Shown one piece after another: positions 44,746 through 53,516 of a stretch of 64,000 nucleotides of DNA. Positions within the stretch are counted from its first letter, which is position 1, and every line of letters starts with the position of its first letter. The notes below the pieces were generated by a model. That model saw nothing but the letters and a program-made list of their open reading frames with translations. It was not told where the DNA came from and made no database searches. The translations under genes were made by a program, and so were the position numbers. The stretch comes from JABDMH01 sp965223165 (lineage in GTDB: Bacteria; Bacteroidota; Bacteroidia; Chitinophagales; Saprospiraceae). The DNA is taken from NCBI GenBank assembly GCA_965223165.1, contig CBDCVQ010000018.1, forward strand, positions 558,001 through 622,000. Direction: 5' to 3'.

Positions 44746-45293
44746 AATAGCCCCCTAAGGCCCAATGCCCATGGCCATTCGATGTCTCCACTTACTCGGG
44801 ATGCATTCGTGGATGATGATTATTTGGCAAACTTGTGCCTGCTACAAATTATCTGTTGGTGATGTGAGGCACCACCGGCTCCAAACCTGTAGAAAAATGC
44901 CCCGCGCCCTGAAATGGGGCACGGGGCGGGAACGTAGGGATGTATAAATGTTTGAAGGAGCTTAATGCAGCCTTATAATGACTCAACGGCAGCCTTGCCG
45001 CCTTTTTTGGGGCCCTTATTTATAATAGCAATCTGATCTCTACCAAAATTGGGAGCACGGACCCCGTCGGGTCCGCGCTCCTCCGTACTTGACTCAATTA
45101 CTACCTTACTTCTTTATTACAAATCGCTTGGCTCGTACCCCTGCCGATGATACATGGCGTAGGAAGTACACTCCATCGGGAAGGGTGCTTACATCCAGCG
45201 TCAGCGATTGATCTTCGTGAGATGGCTCCAGCTCGCTGGGCAGCATCCGTGTCCCGCCCAGCGACTGAATGCTCCAGTAGCAGGTAGCATCCC
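44746..45293 (-). repeat. Duplicated T9SS-tail cassette, copy B
   Basis: A 548-base near-copy of 29966-30510 in the same orientation, including the sorting-tail codons, stop, terminator-like hairpin (45052-45081, loop changed from TTCG to GTCG) and the two upstream hairpins. The change in the hairpin loop and a handful of small indels show that the copies have diverged somewhat. The left boundary is at aatagcccc, the right boundary at about 45293, inside the metallophosphoesterase remnant. Confidence 0.85.
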
Positions 45294-45300
45294 TTACAAC
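45106..45300 (-). pseudogene. Orphan T9SS sorting tail
   Basis: Frame encoding YWSIQSLGGTRMLPSELEP to VRAKRFVIKK, nearly identical to the end of the broken gene at 30323. It has no signal peptide or passenger domain in frame. The upstream metallophosphoesterase fragment is in another frame, so no in-frame fusion is made. It is best read as the coding part of cassette B stranded at an insertion or recombination site. Confidence 0.7.
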
Positions 45301-45880
45301 TACCATCTACTTCACGTAAATAGTGTTTCCACATGTCAGGACCCAGCATACGGACATCGTTCTCATGTTCGTAATAAGCGCACGAGCCCACATCCTTAAA
45401 TCCCTTCTTGTGGTCGTGGTTGCCTAGGACAGGATAAAAATGATCTATCTAATCCTTGCTACCTTGACCGCCATTGTAAGTACCTTTGTAAGGATAAATG
45501 TACTTGGCATAAAATGGTCCGACGTTGGCATCAAAGCTGTTTTTCAAGCGGCACCAATAACTATCATCGCCGACCGAAATAATGAACATCGGATTCCAAC
45601 CGTTTACCATGTTTGCTACGACCTTAGCGGCATATTGATTATTATGTGCTGGCAGCTTCGTCTCATGCACAAACGGCCTTTCATCGCTCGGATTAGGGTT
45701 CCAACCGTAATCCCCGATGATTGCACATTCGATCTGACCAGGCAAGGCTGACCAAACAAAAAAAGCAAGAGGAGCACCGAGCTCCAGCGGAAAAAATCGG
45801 TTAGTCGGACCGCCAAGTTGCGGCACTTGTGGTGACTAAATTTCAATTGATTTATATATGTCTTCATTCTAATCATGTCT
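45294..45880 (-). pseudogene. Metallophosphoesterase remnant
   Basis: Broken calcineurin-type phosphatase gene. In one frame it reads CAIIGDYGWNPN (metal-binding GDxG), VVANMVNGWNPMFIISVGDD then SYW (GDN-type motif), NVGPFYAKYIYPYKG, then an in-frame TAG at about 45449, then HFYPVLGNHDHKKGFKDVGS (GNHD motif). A signal-peptide-like stretch (FFRWSSVLLLLFLFGQP) is in a different frame upstream, so there is also a frameshift near 45750. The 3' half with the remaining His ligands is missing: the sequence switches at about 45293 to cassette B. The intact ancestor was probably a secreted phosphoesterase. Confidence 0.75.
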
Positions 45881-46132
45881 TGGATTTCTTTGGTTTTTCG
45901 GGACAATGGCCAAGCAGTTGATCAGTCTTCAAGGATTTGAGGAAAACGCCTGTCATCGGCTTTGCTTTAGAGTCTGATACAAACAACTGTTGGTCCCTAT
46001 CTAGGGCTGATCTATGGCGCAGTTCCTCACTGCCATTGTAATGCACCGGCACACACCAACTGGTCTCGGCATTGCGCATCAGCTGGGGTAATAAATGAGA
46101 AATCCGTAGCAGGATAATTTTTTTTGCCACTA

Positions 46133-46140
46133 GATAATAT
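46133..46140. repeat. Target-site duplication of the IS66 element, left
   Basis: GATAATAT directly before the left end; the same 8 bases follow the right end at 47680-47687. Eight-base duplications are characteristic of IS66-family insertion. Confidence 0.9.
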
Positions 46141-47679
46141 GTAACTACTCAGTAGGTTTTAGGACAATGTGAGGATCTATCAAGGCCTCAAATGGATGGA
46201 TACCTTGTTTGATTGCGGAGTCAACGATGGTTCGTAAGATTGCGAATCGTCTCGCTCCATGATAAGATCTAAAGGTGCCGGATATTTTGTTTTTAAGTTT
46301 GATCATTCGGATGGCTCTTTCGCTGTGATTGTTGTCGGGCATTACACCACGGTCATATAGGCATATGGTGATAGATTTTCGTAGCCTAATAAGTCGATCT
46401 CTCAGGGTTCTGACCTTTTTATGTGATCGAAGCAGTGGACTAGATAGAATCTGGTCCAACTGTTCTTCGACGGCCTCCTTGCGGTTGGTCGGTATTCTGG
46501 ACAGTCGGCACAAGCGGAAGATCTCCTGTAGTATGCCATCTAATTTTGTAGCCCACCTAGATCCATGGAATTCTTTGAGCCCTTGGCATTCTCTACGTAT
46601 ATGTGCCAAGCATATCTGATGTCCCTTTGACTGGGTGTTTAAATGTGTTTTCCAACAATCACTGATCAATACTGCCTTCTTGAATCCATCCGGGAATAGC
46701 GCCTTACTGGTCTGTGACCCCCGATTATTCGATATATGAAACAGGCTGTACCTGCTGGTTACCCACGTCCATATCCAATTCTTCTTACCCTCTACACTCA
46801 CACCACTTTCATCCACTCCTACCGATTTACTTTGCCTTATCTGCTCTATTATCTGTCCATAGGACTCTGTGCATTCCTTTGCTTTTGCCTTCATTATGTT
46901 ATCCACTGTCCCCTCACTTGCCTTGCGACCAAACAACACCTCTAAGGTCTCTACTAATCTGCGATAGGGCAGCATCTGCCGTACCGACAAATACACCACT
47001 AAATTCTTCCATCTTCGCCCATACCTCACCACCGGTCCCCCCTGCAAATCCCCTTCATACTCTGATCTACTCCATTGTTCACATTGATCGCACTGTTTGG
47101 CCCACCTCCTGTGTTCTACTACTTCTAAATCTAGTGGCGGTATATCCCATATTTGCTTGCGTTCTATCACTTCTCCTTCCACCTGCGTCAGATCAGATGC
47201 GCAATGACTACATTGTTTCACCTCGTAATCCTTATACCTGTCCACCGATTCACTCAGTTCCAAGGTCGTTCCTTTGTGACCCGGCTGCCCTCCCTTCCTG
47301 CGCTTACTCTTTGTCCGTAGCGATCTGGTCCTTCTCTTTTCTGACTGCTTATCCCTTGAGGGTGGCAATGACGTATTCCTACTATTTTTTCCCCGCAAAA
47401 TCTCTATCTCTTTCTCCAGCAATGCCATCCGCTCCATTAGCGACAACACTAAGTCTATTAGTTGCTCTCGCGATAAACGTTCTAATTCTTTTCGATCTAT
47501 CATACATATGCAAATATCGCATATGTATCTTATACAATTCCAGCCATCTTCAAGGAATTATCAACTATTTCTCAACAACTGTGGATAAACCTTCTGATTT
47601 TCCACTTCTCCTCGAAATCTTCCTGTCCAAATGTGGATAACTTTTTAATTTTTCTAATTCTACCCTGCTGAGTAGTTAC
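46141..47679 (-). mobile_element. Complete IS66-family insertion sequence (1539 bp)
   Basis: The ends are imperfect inverted repeats beginning GTAACTACTCAG (46141 onwards; and the reverse complement ending at 47679, with AGTAGTTAC at 47671-47679). Starting with GTAA is typical of IS66. It is flanked by a perfect 8-bp duplication (46133-46140 and 47680-47687), so the boundaries are firm and the insertion has not been rearranged since. It encodes one transposase only; the accessory TnpA/TnpB genes of classical IS66 are absent, as in the single-ORF subgroup. Confidence 0.93.
46145..47503 (-). CDS. tnpC: IS66-family transposase (TnpC type)
   Basis: 452 residues, intact. N-terminal leucine-zipper-like coiled coil (LVLSLMERMALLEKEIEILR), the KNSRNTSLPPS motif and a basic stretch (KRRKGGQPGHKGTT). 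A zinc-finger follows (C-x2-C and C-x2-C: QCSHCAS, QCDQCEQW). The DDE catalytic core includes GVDESGVSVEGKKNW (first Asp), VLISDCWKTHL (second Asp) and MPDNNHSERAIRMIKLK (Glu). The stop codon lies inside the left terminal repeat. The frame is complete and the ends are intact, so the element may still be active. Confidence 0.95.
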   Translation of the reverse strand: MIDRKELERLSREQLIDLVLSLMERMALLEKEIEILRGKNSRNTSLPPSRDKQSEKRRTRSLRTKSKRRKGGQPGHKGTTLELSESVDRYKDYEVKQCSHCASDLTQVEGEVIERKQIWDIPPLDLEVVEHRRWAKQCDQCEQWSRSEYEGDLQGGPVVRYGRRWKNLVVYLSVRQMLPYRRLVETLEVLFGRKASEGTVDNIMKAKAKECTESYGQIIEQIRQSKSVGVDESGVSVEGKKNWIWTWVTSRYSLFHISNNRGSQTSKALFPDGFKKAVLISDCWKTHLNTQSKGHQICLAHIRRECQGLKEFHGSRWATKLDGILQEIFRLCRLSRIPTNRKEAVEEQLDQILSSPLLRSHKKVRTLRDRLIRLRKSITICLYDRGVMPDNNHSERAIRMIKLKNKISGTFRSYHGARRFAILRTIVDSAIKQGIHPFEALIDPHIVLKPTE

Positions 47680-47687
47680 GATAATAT
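47680..47687. repeat. Target-site duplication of the IS66 element, right
   Basis: GATAATAT, identical to 46133-46140. Confidence 0.9.
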
Positions 47688-47876
47688 TTCTAGATTCATG
47701 AAGCGTCGCCTGAGTCCTCCAAATGACAGGCCTGAACATGTGAAGATCCATCTGTAAGCCCACAACCTAGTCCTGCTCCGCGACTTTTACTGTCCGAGAG
47801 CAGTCAGCGTGCTCAGACCCTCTCCGTATTCAATCATGCCCAAAATCATTTGGGCCTGCACCAGGCCGAATCAATA

Positions 47877-47954
47877 TGAAGAGTATGCATCAAGGTCCCT
47901 GTAACCTCGCAAAGAGAAAATATTCCGATCTTTGTAGTGGCATGCCGGCAATAA
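47877..47954 (+). repeat. Direct repeat of the fecR upstream region, copy 1
   Basis: Starts tgaagagt and includes gtaacc, gaaaatatt, gatctttgt and ggcatgcc at the same spacing as copy 2 (48545-48622). The conserved xATCTTTG fits a near-consensus -7 promoter element. No gene follows this copy, so it appears to be a stranded promoter. Confidence 0.6.
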
Positions 47955-48544
47955 GTGGTAGTTGCCTCTCTATATGCAACGCTAACCGGGTTTGGCACTT
48001 GACCGAGTTTGGATGGCTGAAAGTGGATCCCAGATACATAGATCGAATGCATTTGGTCCCGGGTTTTGCTCACAACCAGTGCTTCGCCCGATAAAACACG
48101 CTGCACGTGCTGGCTACCGGCCGTTCATCATCAAAAGCCTATGTAACATGGTTATGTGTCGTTTTGGCGCATAGTCCTAACACGACATAATTTGCAATTC
48201 GTGCATCCGATTCAACCGTTACAAGTCCACTGGTGCGGGTGCTGAGGGTGACCCCATCAATGTTGGAGGCAGACACAACTTCGACACGATTTTGGTCCAA
48301 TTGCTTTACGCTCAATGGCACAGGGCATCAATGCCTTTCCTTACATTGCGAAAGAGCTAGTCCAAATCTTGAACCGACATGGGCGGTAGACCACGCCAAT
48401 GACAATCCTCGCCCAACTAACTACATTCTCCCGGGGTTGGCTTTGGCAGTGGATACCCAGGATGGCCCGATGAAATTTATTGCTTAACCAAGGGAATCTG
48501 CTCCAGTTTATAGGGGGTTAGGACCAGGTAACATTGCACGTGAT

Positions 48545-48622
48545 TGAAGAGTGTTCTCCAAGGTCTTTGTAACCATAAAAACCGAAAATATTGCAATCTT
48601 TGTGTTGGCATGCCCGCCGTAA
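48545..48622 (+). promoter_or_regulatory. Probable promoter region of locus C fecR
   Basis: Direct repeat of 47877-47954. AATCTTTG at 48595-48602 is one mismatch from TAnnTTTG and lies about 50 bases before the fecR ATG cluster. The conservation of this block in both copies, against poorly conserved surroundings, supports a regulatory role. Confidence 0.45.
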
Positions 48623-48650
48623 GCAACGGCTCCAGCTCTAATCCACAACA

Positions 48651-49622
48651 ATGATGATGAAGATTACGGATCTCTTGGCCAAGTTTCGTGAAGGCGCCTG
48701 CACCGCAGAAGAACTAAAGGTACTGTCTAACCACTTTGGTAAGGGCGATGATGCAGCAGTGGAAAAATGGCTGCACGACGATTGGATCTCATTTCAAGAA
48801 AGCCAAGGTCCTGTGGCGACGGGACGCATGTGGGCGCGCATTGTCAAAACGCTGAGGTTTAGGCAGCGCAGAGTTGCCATGTGGCAGGGTGCTGCTGCTT
48901 TGCTGATAGCACTAGTTGTAAGCGTCTGGTGGTACCATGACGCCGTGGAGACACACACAAGTACAGCATATGAAAACGAAACTGGGGTGCCAGCCAGGTT
49001 TCTGCTGCCCGATGGATCCTCCGTATGGTTGAATGATAGGAGCACCATGAAGGTCGACATCGCATCGGGGAGGCTTGAGCGGTGGATCGAGTTGCAAGGA
49101 GAGGCGTTCTTTGAGGTAGTGAAGGATCCTGATAGACCTTTTGTCGTACGGACGGGCAAACTGCTGACCAGGGTCCATGGCACAAGTTTCAATGTCAAAG
49201 CATACCCAGCGGACAGCCTCGTTGAAGTGTCTCTCGTTGAGGGGCAAGTGCAAGTGGATCTAGAATCCCAAGACCTAGACACCAGCTGCACCAACCTGCT
49301 GTCACCGAGCGAAAAACTCATTTTTGACGATAGAGATGATCGACTTTCTATCGACATGTTTGGAGGAGATGAGCCCTATAGGTGGATTGGCAAAATCGCT
49401 TTTCTTGACGGGGCGTCTCTGGAAGAGGTTGCAGAGCTCTTGCAGCGCATTTATCAGGTGCGATGTGTCATTCATCAGCATGACTTGCCGGCTAGCCAAA
49501 TTGTCTATCGACTCGACGCCGGTCGCTACGACCTGCAGACCACACTCACGCACCTGACCGCCATCTCCGACTTTCAATTCGTTGAGCACTCTAATTTGGA
49601 GATTCATATAAAGCCAAAGTAG
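48651..49622 (+). CDS. fecR: FecR-family anti-sigma factor (locus C)
   Basis: 323 residues; three ATG codons in a row (48651, 48654, 48657) leave the exact start open. The N-domain ITDLLAKFREGACTAEELKV is the classic Bacteroidota FecR sigma-binding part. One membrane helix follows (about 77-95, GAAALLIALVVSVWW), then the periplasmic FecR domain (FLLPDGSSVWLNDRSTMKV, LQGEAFFEVVKDPDRPFVVR, VHGTSFNVKAYPADSLVEV) and a DUF4974-like end (LDGASLEEVAELLQRIYQVR). It should regulate the STN-bearing SusC gene 276 bases downstream. No sigma gene precedes it; the sigma gene at 57875 is a candidate partner. Confidence 0.92.
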   Translation: MMMKITDLLAKFREGACTAEELKVLSNHFGKGDDAAVEKWLHDDWISFQESQGPVATGRMWARIVKTLRFRQRRVAMWQGAAALLIALVVSVWWYHDAVETHTSTAYENETGVPARFLLPDGSSVWLNDRSTMKVDIASGRLERWIELQGEAFFEVVKDPDRPFVVRTGKLLTRVHGTSFNVKAYPADSLVEVSLVEGQVQVDLESQDLDTSCTNLLSPSEKLIFDDRDDRLSIDMFGGDEPYRWIGKIAFLDGASLEEVAELLQRIYQVRCVIHQHDLPASQIVYRLDAGRYDLQTTLTHLTAISDFQFVEHSNLEIHIKPK

Positions 49623-49898
49623 GTGTGATCAGGGTCCAAAACCTATCAAGGTGATGGATCAGAAGCCTTAGCTCGATACCTGACAAGTGCGTCGTCCGTG
49701 TAACTTATTTGGGTGATAAGGTAATTCCGAATCTTCGGAGTACGCTCCAATCTTTCTGTCCTCTAGGTGGTTATCCAGCTTGGTCCAGGTTGGGCACCTA
49801 TTTCCGAAGTAAATCTGGATTTGCTATCTTCCGAGGATGAGGAATTGGCGTTCTGTAGGTTGAATCATGAGCGCCAATAGATTGATAGTCATATTATT

Positions 49899-52800
49899 AT
49901 GCACCTCCTAACCATGCAGTCGGTGTATGGATTGCCTTTTGGCCTCACAAGTCTTGTGCTGACTGGCGCTAGATGTTTGTTGGTATTGATGACAATTGGG
50001 GGTGTGCATGCCCAGTCTATAGAAGAAGTGCACCTCACCTGCAACTGGCATGATGTGCCTTTGGAGGAAGTTTTCGCTCACATCCAGAGACATAGTCCCT
50101 TTGTCTTTTCTTATGACAGGAAGCAGATAGATGGCATCAGTGTCAAAGGCAATGGTCAACTATTGGCACTGAATGACGTCTTGCAGCATATCGCACGTTC
50201 ATCGCCATTGGACTTTACGGTTGCAAAAGATCTCATATTGGTCACCTTCGACAGCCGCAAGCCTTCCAATCACAGGGAGAAATCCAAGTTGATCATTAAC
50301 CTGCCTGACGCCGAGGTTCTGCAGACCGAGCCGGCACAGGACTCGATGCCCAATGGTCAGAAAGACAACCGGCAAGCTTCAAATTCGGTGCTTGTGGTGC
50401 GAGGCAAAGTGGTGGATCTCAACGATCAGCCCTTGATTGGTGCGACTATAAAGTTGAAGGCAGACTCCCGCGGCACTTACACAGATCTCGACGGAACGTT
50501 TGTGATGGAAATTCCTGCCCAACCTGAGGTGCGACTAGTCATCTCGTATGTCGGTTTTGAATCGACCGAGGTGGTAGCTAGGACCGATAGAGTTTTGTAC
50601 ATCATTCTGAAGCCTGTGTCCAGCGACCTTGAACGGGTCGTAGTGATTGGCTACGGCAGGCTGTCGAAGTCCTCCTTGAGTACTTCTATTGCCAGACTAG
50701 ACAAACAGGATGTTCCGATGTACCTCATGGCAAACGTGACCAGAAGCCTGGCCGGTCATGTATCTGGAACACAGGTAGGTATATCGAGCGGTGCTCCGGG
50801 AGCAGACGCAAATATTAAGATCAGAGGTGTCTCCTCGATCAGTGCGGGGACAAATCCCCTCATCGTAGTAGACGGCATGCCGATATCATCGCATCTCAAG
50901 GGTCCATTTGCTCAGGGCGGAGGTACAGCCGATGGTCGCTTTCCTGGTGGTTATCCCTTAGACCCAACCTCCGCGATCAATCCTCAGGACATATCATCTA
51001 TCTCGGTGCTAAAAGATGCAGCTTCAGCTGCCATCTACGGATCGAGGGGATCCAATGGAGTCGTCCTAATCAGCACAAAAAAGAGTTGTCCTGATGAAGG
51101 AACATGCTTTACCTTTAATAGCTATCAAGGATTCCAACAACTCATACAAAAAGTCGAGCTTGCGGATGCATATTCTTTTGCTCAATTCGGGAAGTATGCA
51201 AGAGATGCATCTTGGATTCATAAGAATCCGCAAAAACACTCGGCCGCAGATCCCAACTCGATAAGGACGACGGCCAATGACCGCTACCCTAAGTACTTTA
51301 CTCCCTATCTCACGGGTGTGCGGGGTCTAATCGACACAGATTGGCAGGAGGAGATATTTCGCTCAGCCCCCATCAAGAACTATGATCTCTCCGCCTCCGG
51401 AGGACGTGAAAACATGCACTATTATGTGAGTGCCAACTACTTTGATCAAGCAGGCATAATCATCAATTCTGGTCAAAAAAAGTACCGCGGGAGAATTAAT
51501 TTGTCCGGTGATTTGTCCAAGAGATTGAGACTAGGTCTATACTTTAGTCCTAGCTTTTCCAGGTATAATCTGATCCAGAGTGGTGGCCATTGGTGGCAAG
51601 AGGGTGTCGTTATGTCCGCCCTGATGTACCACCCAAATCTTCCTGCCCGAAATCCAGATGGAAGCCTGATACTTGGCAAAATGATCAACACCAGTAATCG
51701 GGGCGAGTCCGCTGTCGCTCGTATTGAAAATCCGGTGGCCCTGGCTCAGTTTGTTGAAAACAATCTTGACCATACTCGACTACTGGGAAATGCTCAGTTG
51801 GAGTACAGCCTGACGGACCAACTGACGTATAAGTTTTCTTGGGGCATCGACAAGAACGAAATGCAAAGGAGCTTCTACCGCCCCCAATTGCTCAACCACT
51901 ACTTTGAGTCAGCACCCACCAAGGTCTTTAATCTAGCCTGGTCCAATAGCTTCACAAGCGCGAACTGGATGGTGGAAAACACAGTAAGCTATGCCAGAGA
52001 ATGGGGGAAAAGTAGCCTGCAAGGTGTGCTGGGTTTCAGTGCACAGAAGGAGCAGGCTTCACGAACATTCCTGCAAGGGTCCAACTTTCCTAATGATGCG
52101 GTGACCACCATAAATGCGGCAACGGATCGTTGGGGCTTCAGCGACATGCGTAGCTGGTCTCTGCTCTCCTACTTGGGCCGGATTTCCCTCCATCATGGAG
52201 GCAATTGGATGCTAAGCTTGTCCCTACGTCGAGACGGCTCTTCGCGTTTTAGCCAAGGAGCACGGTGGGGATGGTTTCCTGCGATATCCGGTGGCTGGCG
52301 AATTGGCCATGAGGATTTGCTTTGGCCAGAAAGTGTCATAAGTGAGCTAAAGCTGCGAGTCAGTTATGGCACAACCGGCAATGCCAACATTCCTATCGAT
52401 GCTGGCATTCCCTTTCTAAAGCAGGAGAACTATCCCCTTGGAGGACAGGTACGTAAAGGTTTGGCTCAGGCTTCATCACCGGGGAAGGACCTTACCTGGG
52501 AACTCACAAAGACAATAAATGTAGGCCTGGATGTAGGCCTACTTGACAGTAAGGTGGAGCTGTCGCTCGACTATTATCGCGCCACGACCAGTGACCTGCT
52601 GTTGGACATCAGTCTTCCGGGTTCTTCTGGCTTTGCGTCTTCATTGCAGAATGTCGGTGAGCTGAGAAGCCAAGGACTCGATCTTAGTGTTTCTGCCAAT
52701 CTACGGCGGGACAACTTGACTTGGAAAGCAATGGCAAATTTGGGGGCAAACAGAAATATGGTCTTATCCTTGGCGCCAGGCCAAGAGCAATCTCTTTATG

Positions 52801-53516
52801 GCCATGGACTACACGACACCCACATTGTGCGAGTGGGAGCAGCCCTCGGTTCATTTTATGGATATCGGGTACTGGGTATTATTCGAAATGAGGAAGAATT
52901 GAGAGCAACTCCACATTTTCCCCACCAGGATGTGGGTGATTTTAAATATGAGGATATCAATGGAGACGCTATTATTAGTGAGGATGATCGTACTATAATC
53001 GGCAATGCTAACCCCGACTTTGTCTTCGGCTTGTCCAGCAATTTTGATTGGAAGAACTGGGATCTTAGTTTTGACATAAGAGGTTCTTATGGTGCCCAAA
53101 TCCTCAACACCATCAACCGTTATACTGCAGAAGGCTGGGGAAACGTCTTACGCAAATATGCGATCGGCTACTTTCGGTCAGCATCAGAACCTGGAAACGG
53201 TCTGACACCAAGGCCGGTGTGGGGCGTGGGAGCACGAAGTCACACTACTCCGTCCACCTGGCACATAGAAGATGCTTCTTTCATTCGAATCACTAGCCTG
53301 ATGCTGGGGCGTCGGATCCGAGGATCAATCCTGGGCTTTACTCCAAAGAATTTTCGTATATATGTGGCCGCACTTGACGCATTTACATTTTCCAAATACC
53401 CTCTGTATAATCCCGAGGCATCAAGTAGTTTCAACAATGCCGTTTTGGGAGGAGAGGATTTTGGGAATTATCCAATAGCTAAATCTTTTTTGGTTGGGAT
53501 TAACGTAAGTTGGTAG
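49899..53516 (+). CDS. susC: SusC-family TonB-dependent transducer with STN domain (locus C)
   Basis: 1205 residues. Signal peptide to about residue 38 (ending GVHAQ), an STN domain (VPLEEVFAHIQRHSPFVFSY to KDLILVTF, about 48-118), a ~40-residue linker, a CarboxypepD_reg-like domain (GKVVDLNDQPLIGATIKLKA, about 168-245), the plug starting VVVIGYGRLSKSS (IRGVSSISAGTNPLIVVDGM, NPQDISSISVLKDAASAAIYG), and the barrel to VGINVSW. An ATG five codons in (49914) is an alternative start. It imports the ligand bound by the overlapping SusD and, through the STN domain, should signal to FecR. It has a somewhat longer N-terminal part than the locus A protein. Confidence 0.94.
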   Translation: MHLLTMQSVYGLPFGLTSLVLTGARCLLVLMTIGGVHAQSIEEVHLTCNWHDVPLEEVFAHIQRHSPFVFSYDRKQIDGISVKGNGQLLALNDVLQHIARSSPLDFTVAKDLILVTFDSRKPSNHREKSKLIINLPDAEVLQTEPAQDSMPNGQKDNRQASNSVLVVRGKVVDLNDQPLIGATIKLKADSRGTYTDLDGTFVMEIPAQPEVRLVISYVGFESTEVVARTDRVLYIILKPVSSDLERVVVIGYGRLSKSSLSTSIARLDKQDVPMYLMANVTRSLAGHVSGTQVGISSGAPGADANIKIRGVSSISAGTNPLIVVDGMPISSHLKGPFAQGGGTADGRFPGGYPLDPTSAINPQDISSISVLKDAASAAIYGSRGSNGVVLISTKKSCPDEGTCFTFNSYQGFQQLIQKVELADAYSFAQFGKYARDASWIHKNPQKHSAADPNSIRTTANDRYPKYFTPYLTGVRGLIDTDWQEEIFRSAPIKNYDLSASGGRENMHYYVSANYFDQAGIIINSGQKKYRGRINLSGDLSKRLRLGLYFSPSFSRYNLIQSGGHWWQEGVVMSALMYHPNLPARNPDGSLILGKMINTSNRGESAVARIENPVALAQFVENNLDHTRLLGNAQLEYSLTDQLTYKFSWGIDKNEMQRSFYRPQLLNHYFESAPTKVFNLAWSNSFTSANWMVENTVSYAREWGKSSLQGVLGFSAQKEQASRTFLQGSNFPNDAVTTINAATDRWGFSDMRSWSLLSYLGRISLHHGGNWMLSLSLRRDGSSRFSQGARWGWFPAISGGWRIGHEDLLWPESVISELKLRVSYGTTGNANIPIDAGIPFLKQENYPLGGQVRKGLAQASSPGKDLTWELTKTINVGLDVGLLDSKVELSLDYYRATTSDLLLDISLPGSSGFASSLQNVGELRSQGLDLSVSANLRRDNLTWKAMANLGANRNMVLSLAPGQEQSLYGHGLHDTHIVRVGAALGSFYGYRVLGIIRNEEELRATPHFPHQDVGDFKYEDINGDAIISEDDRTIIGNANPDFVFGLSSNFDWKNWDLSFDIRGSYGAQILNTINRYTAEGWGNVLRKYAIGYFRSASEPGNGLTPRPVWGVGARSHTTPSTWHIEDASFIRITSLMLGRRIRGSILGFTPKNFRIYVAALDAFTFSKYPLYNPEASSSFNNAVLGGEDFGNYPIAKSFLVGINVSW

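Larger units (their letters stand above)
47688..48650. other. Degraded region upstream of locus C
   Basis: Nearly 1 kb without a supported gene. It holds a direct repeat of the DNA just upstream of fecR (47877-47954 and 48545-48622), and a segment (48124-48232) that is an inverted, diverged copy of 56754-56860. Short frames here (for example 48139-48321 on the minus strand) look like scraps. In the usual arrangement the cognate ECF sigma gene would sit here. Confidence 0.55.

Noticed and set aside
46714..47640. 308-codon plus-strand frame opposite the IS66 transposase
   Set aside because: Ser/Leu/Pro-rich, starts and ends without motifs, and crosses the IS boundary region; the transposase is clearly the real gene.
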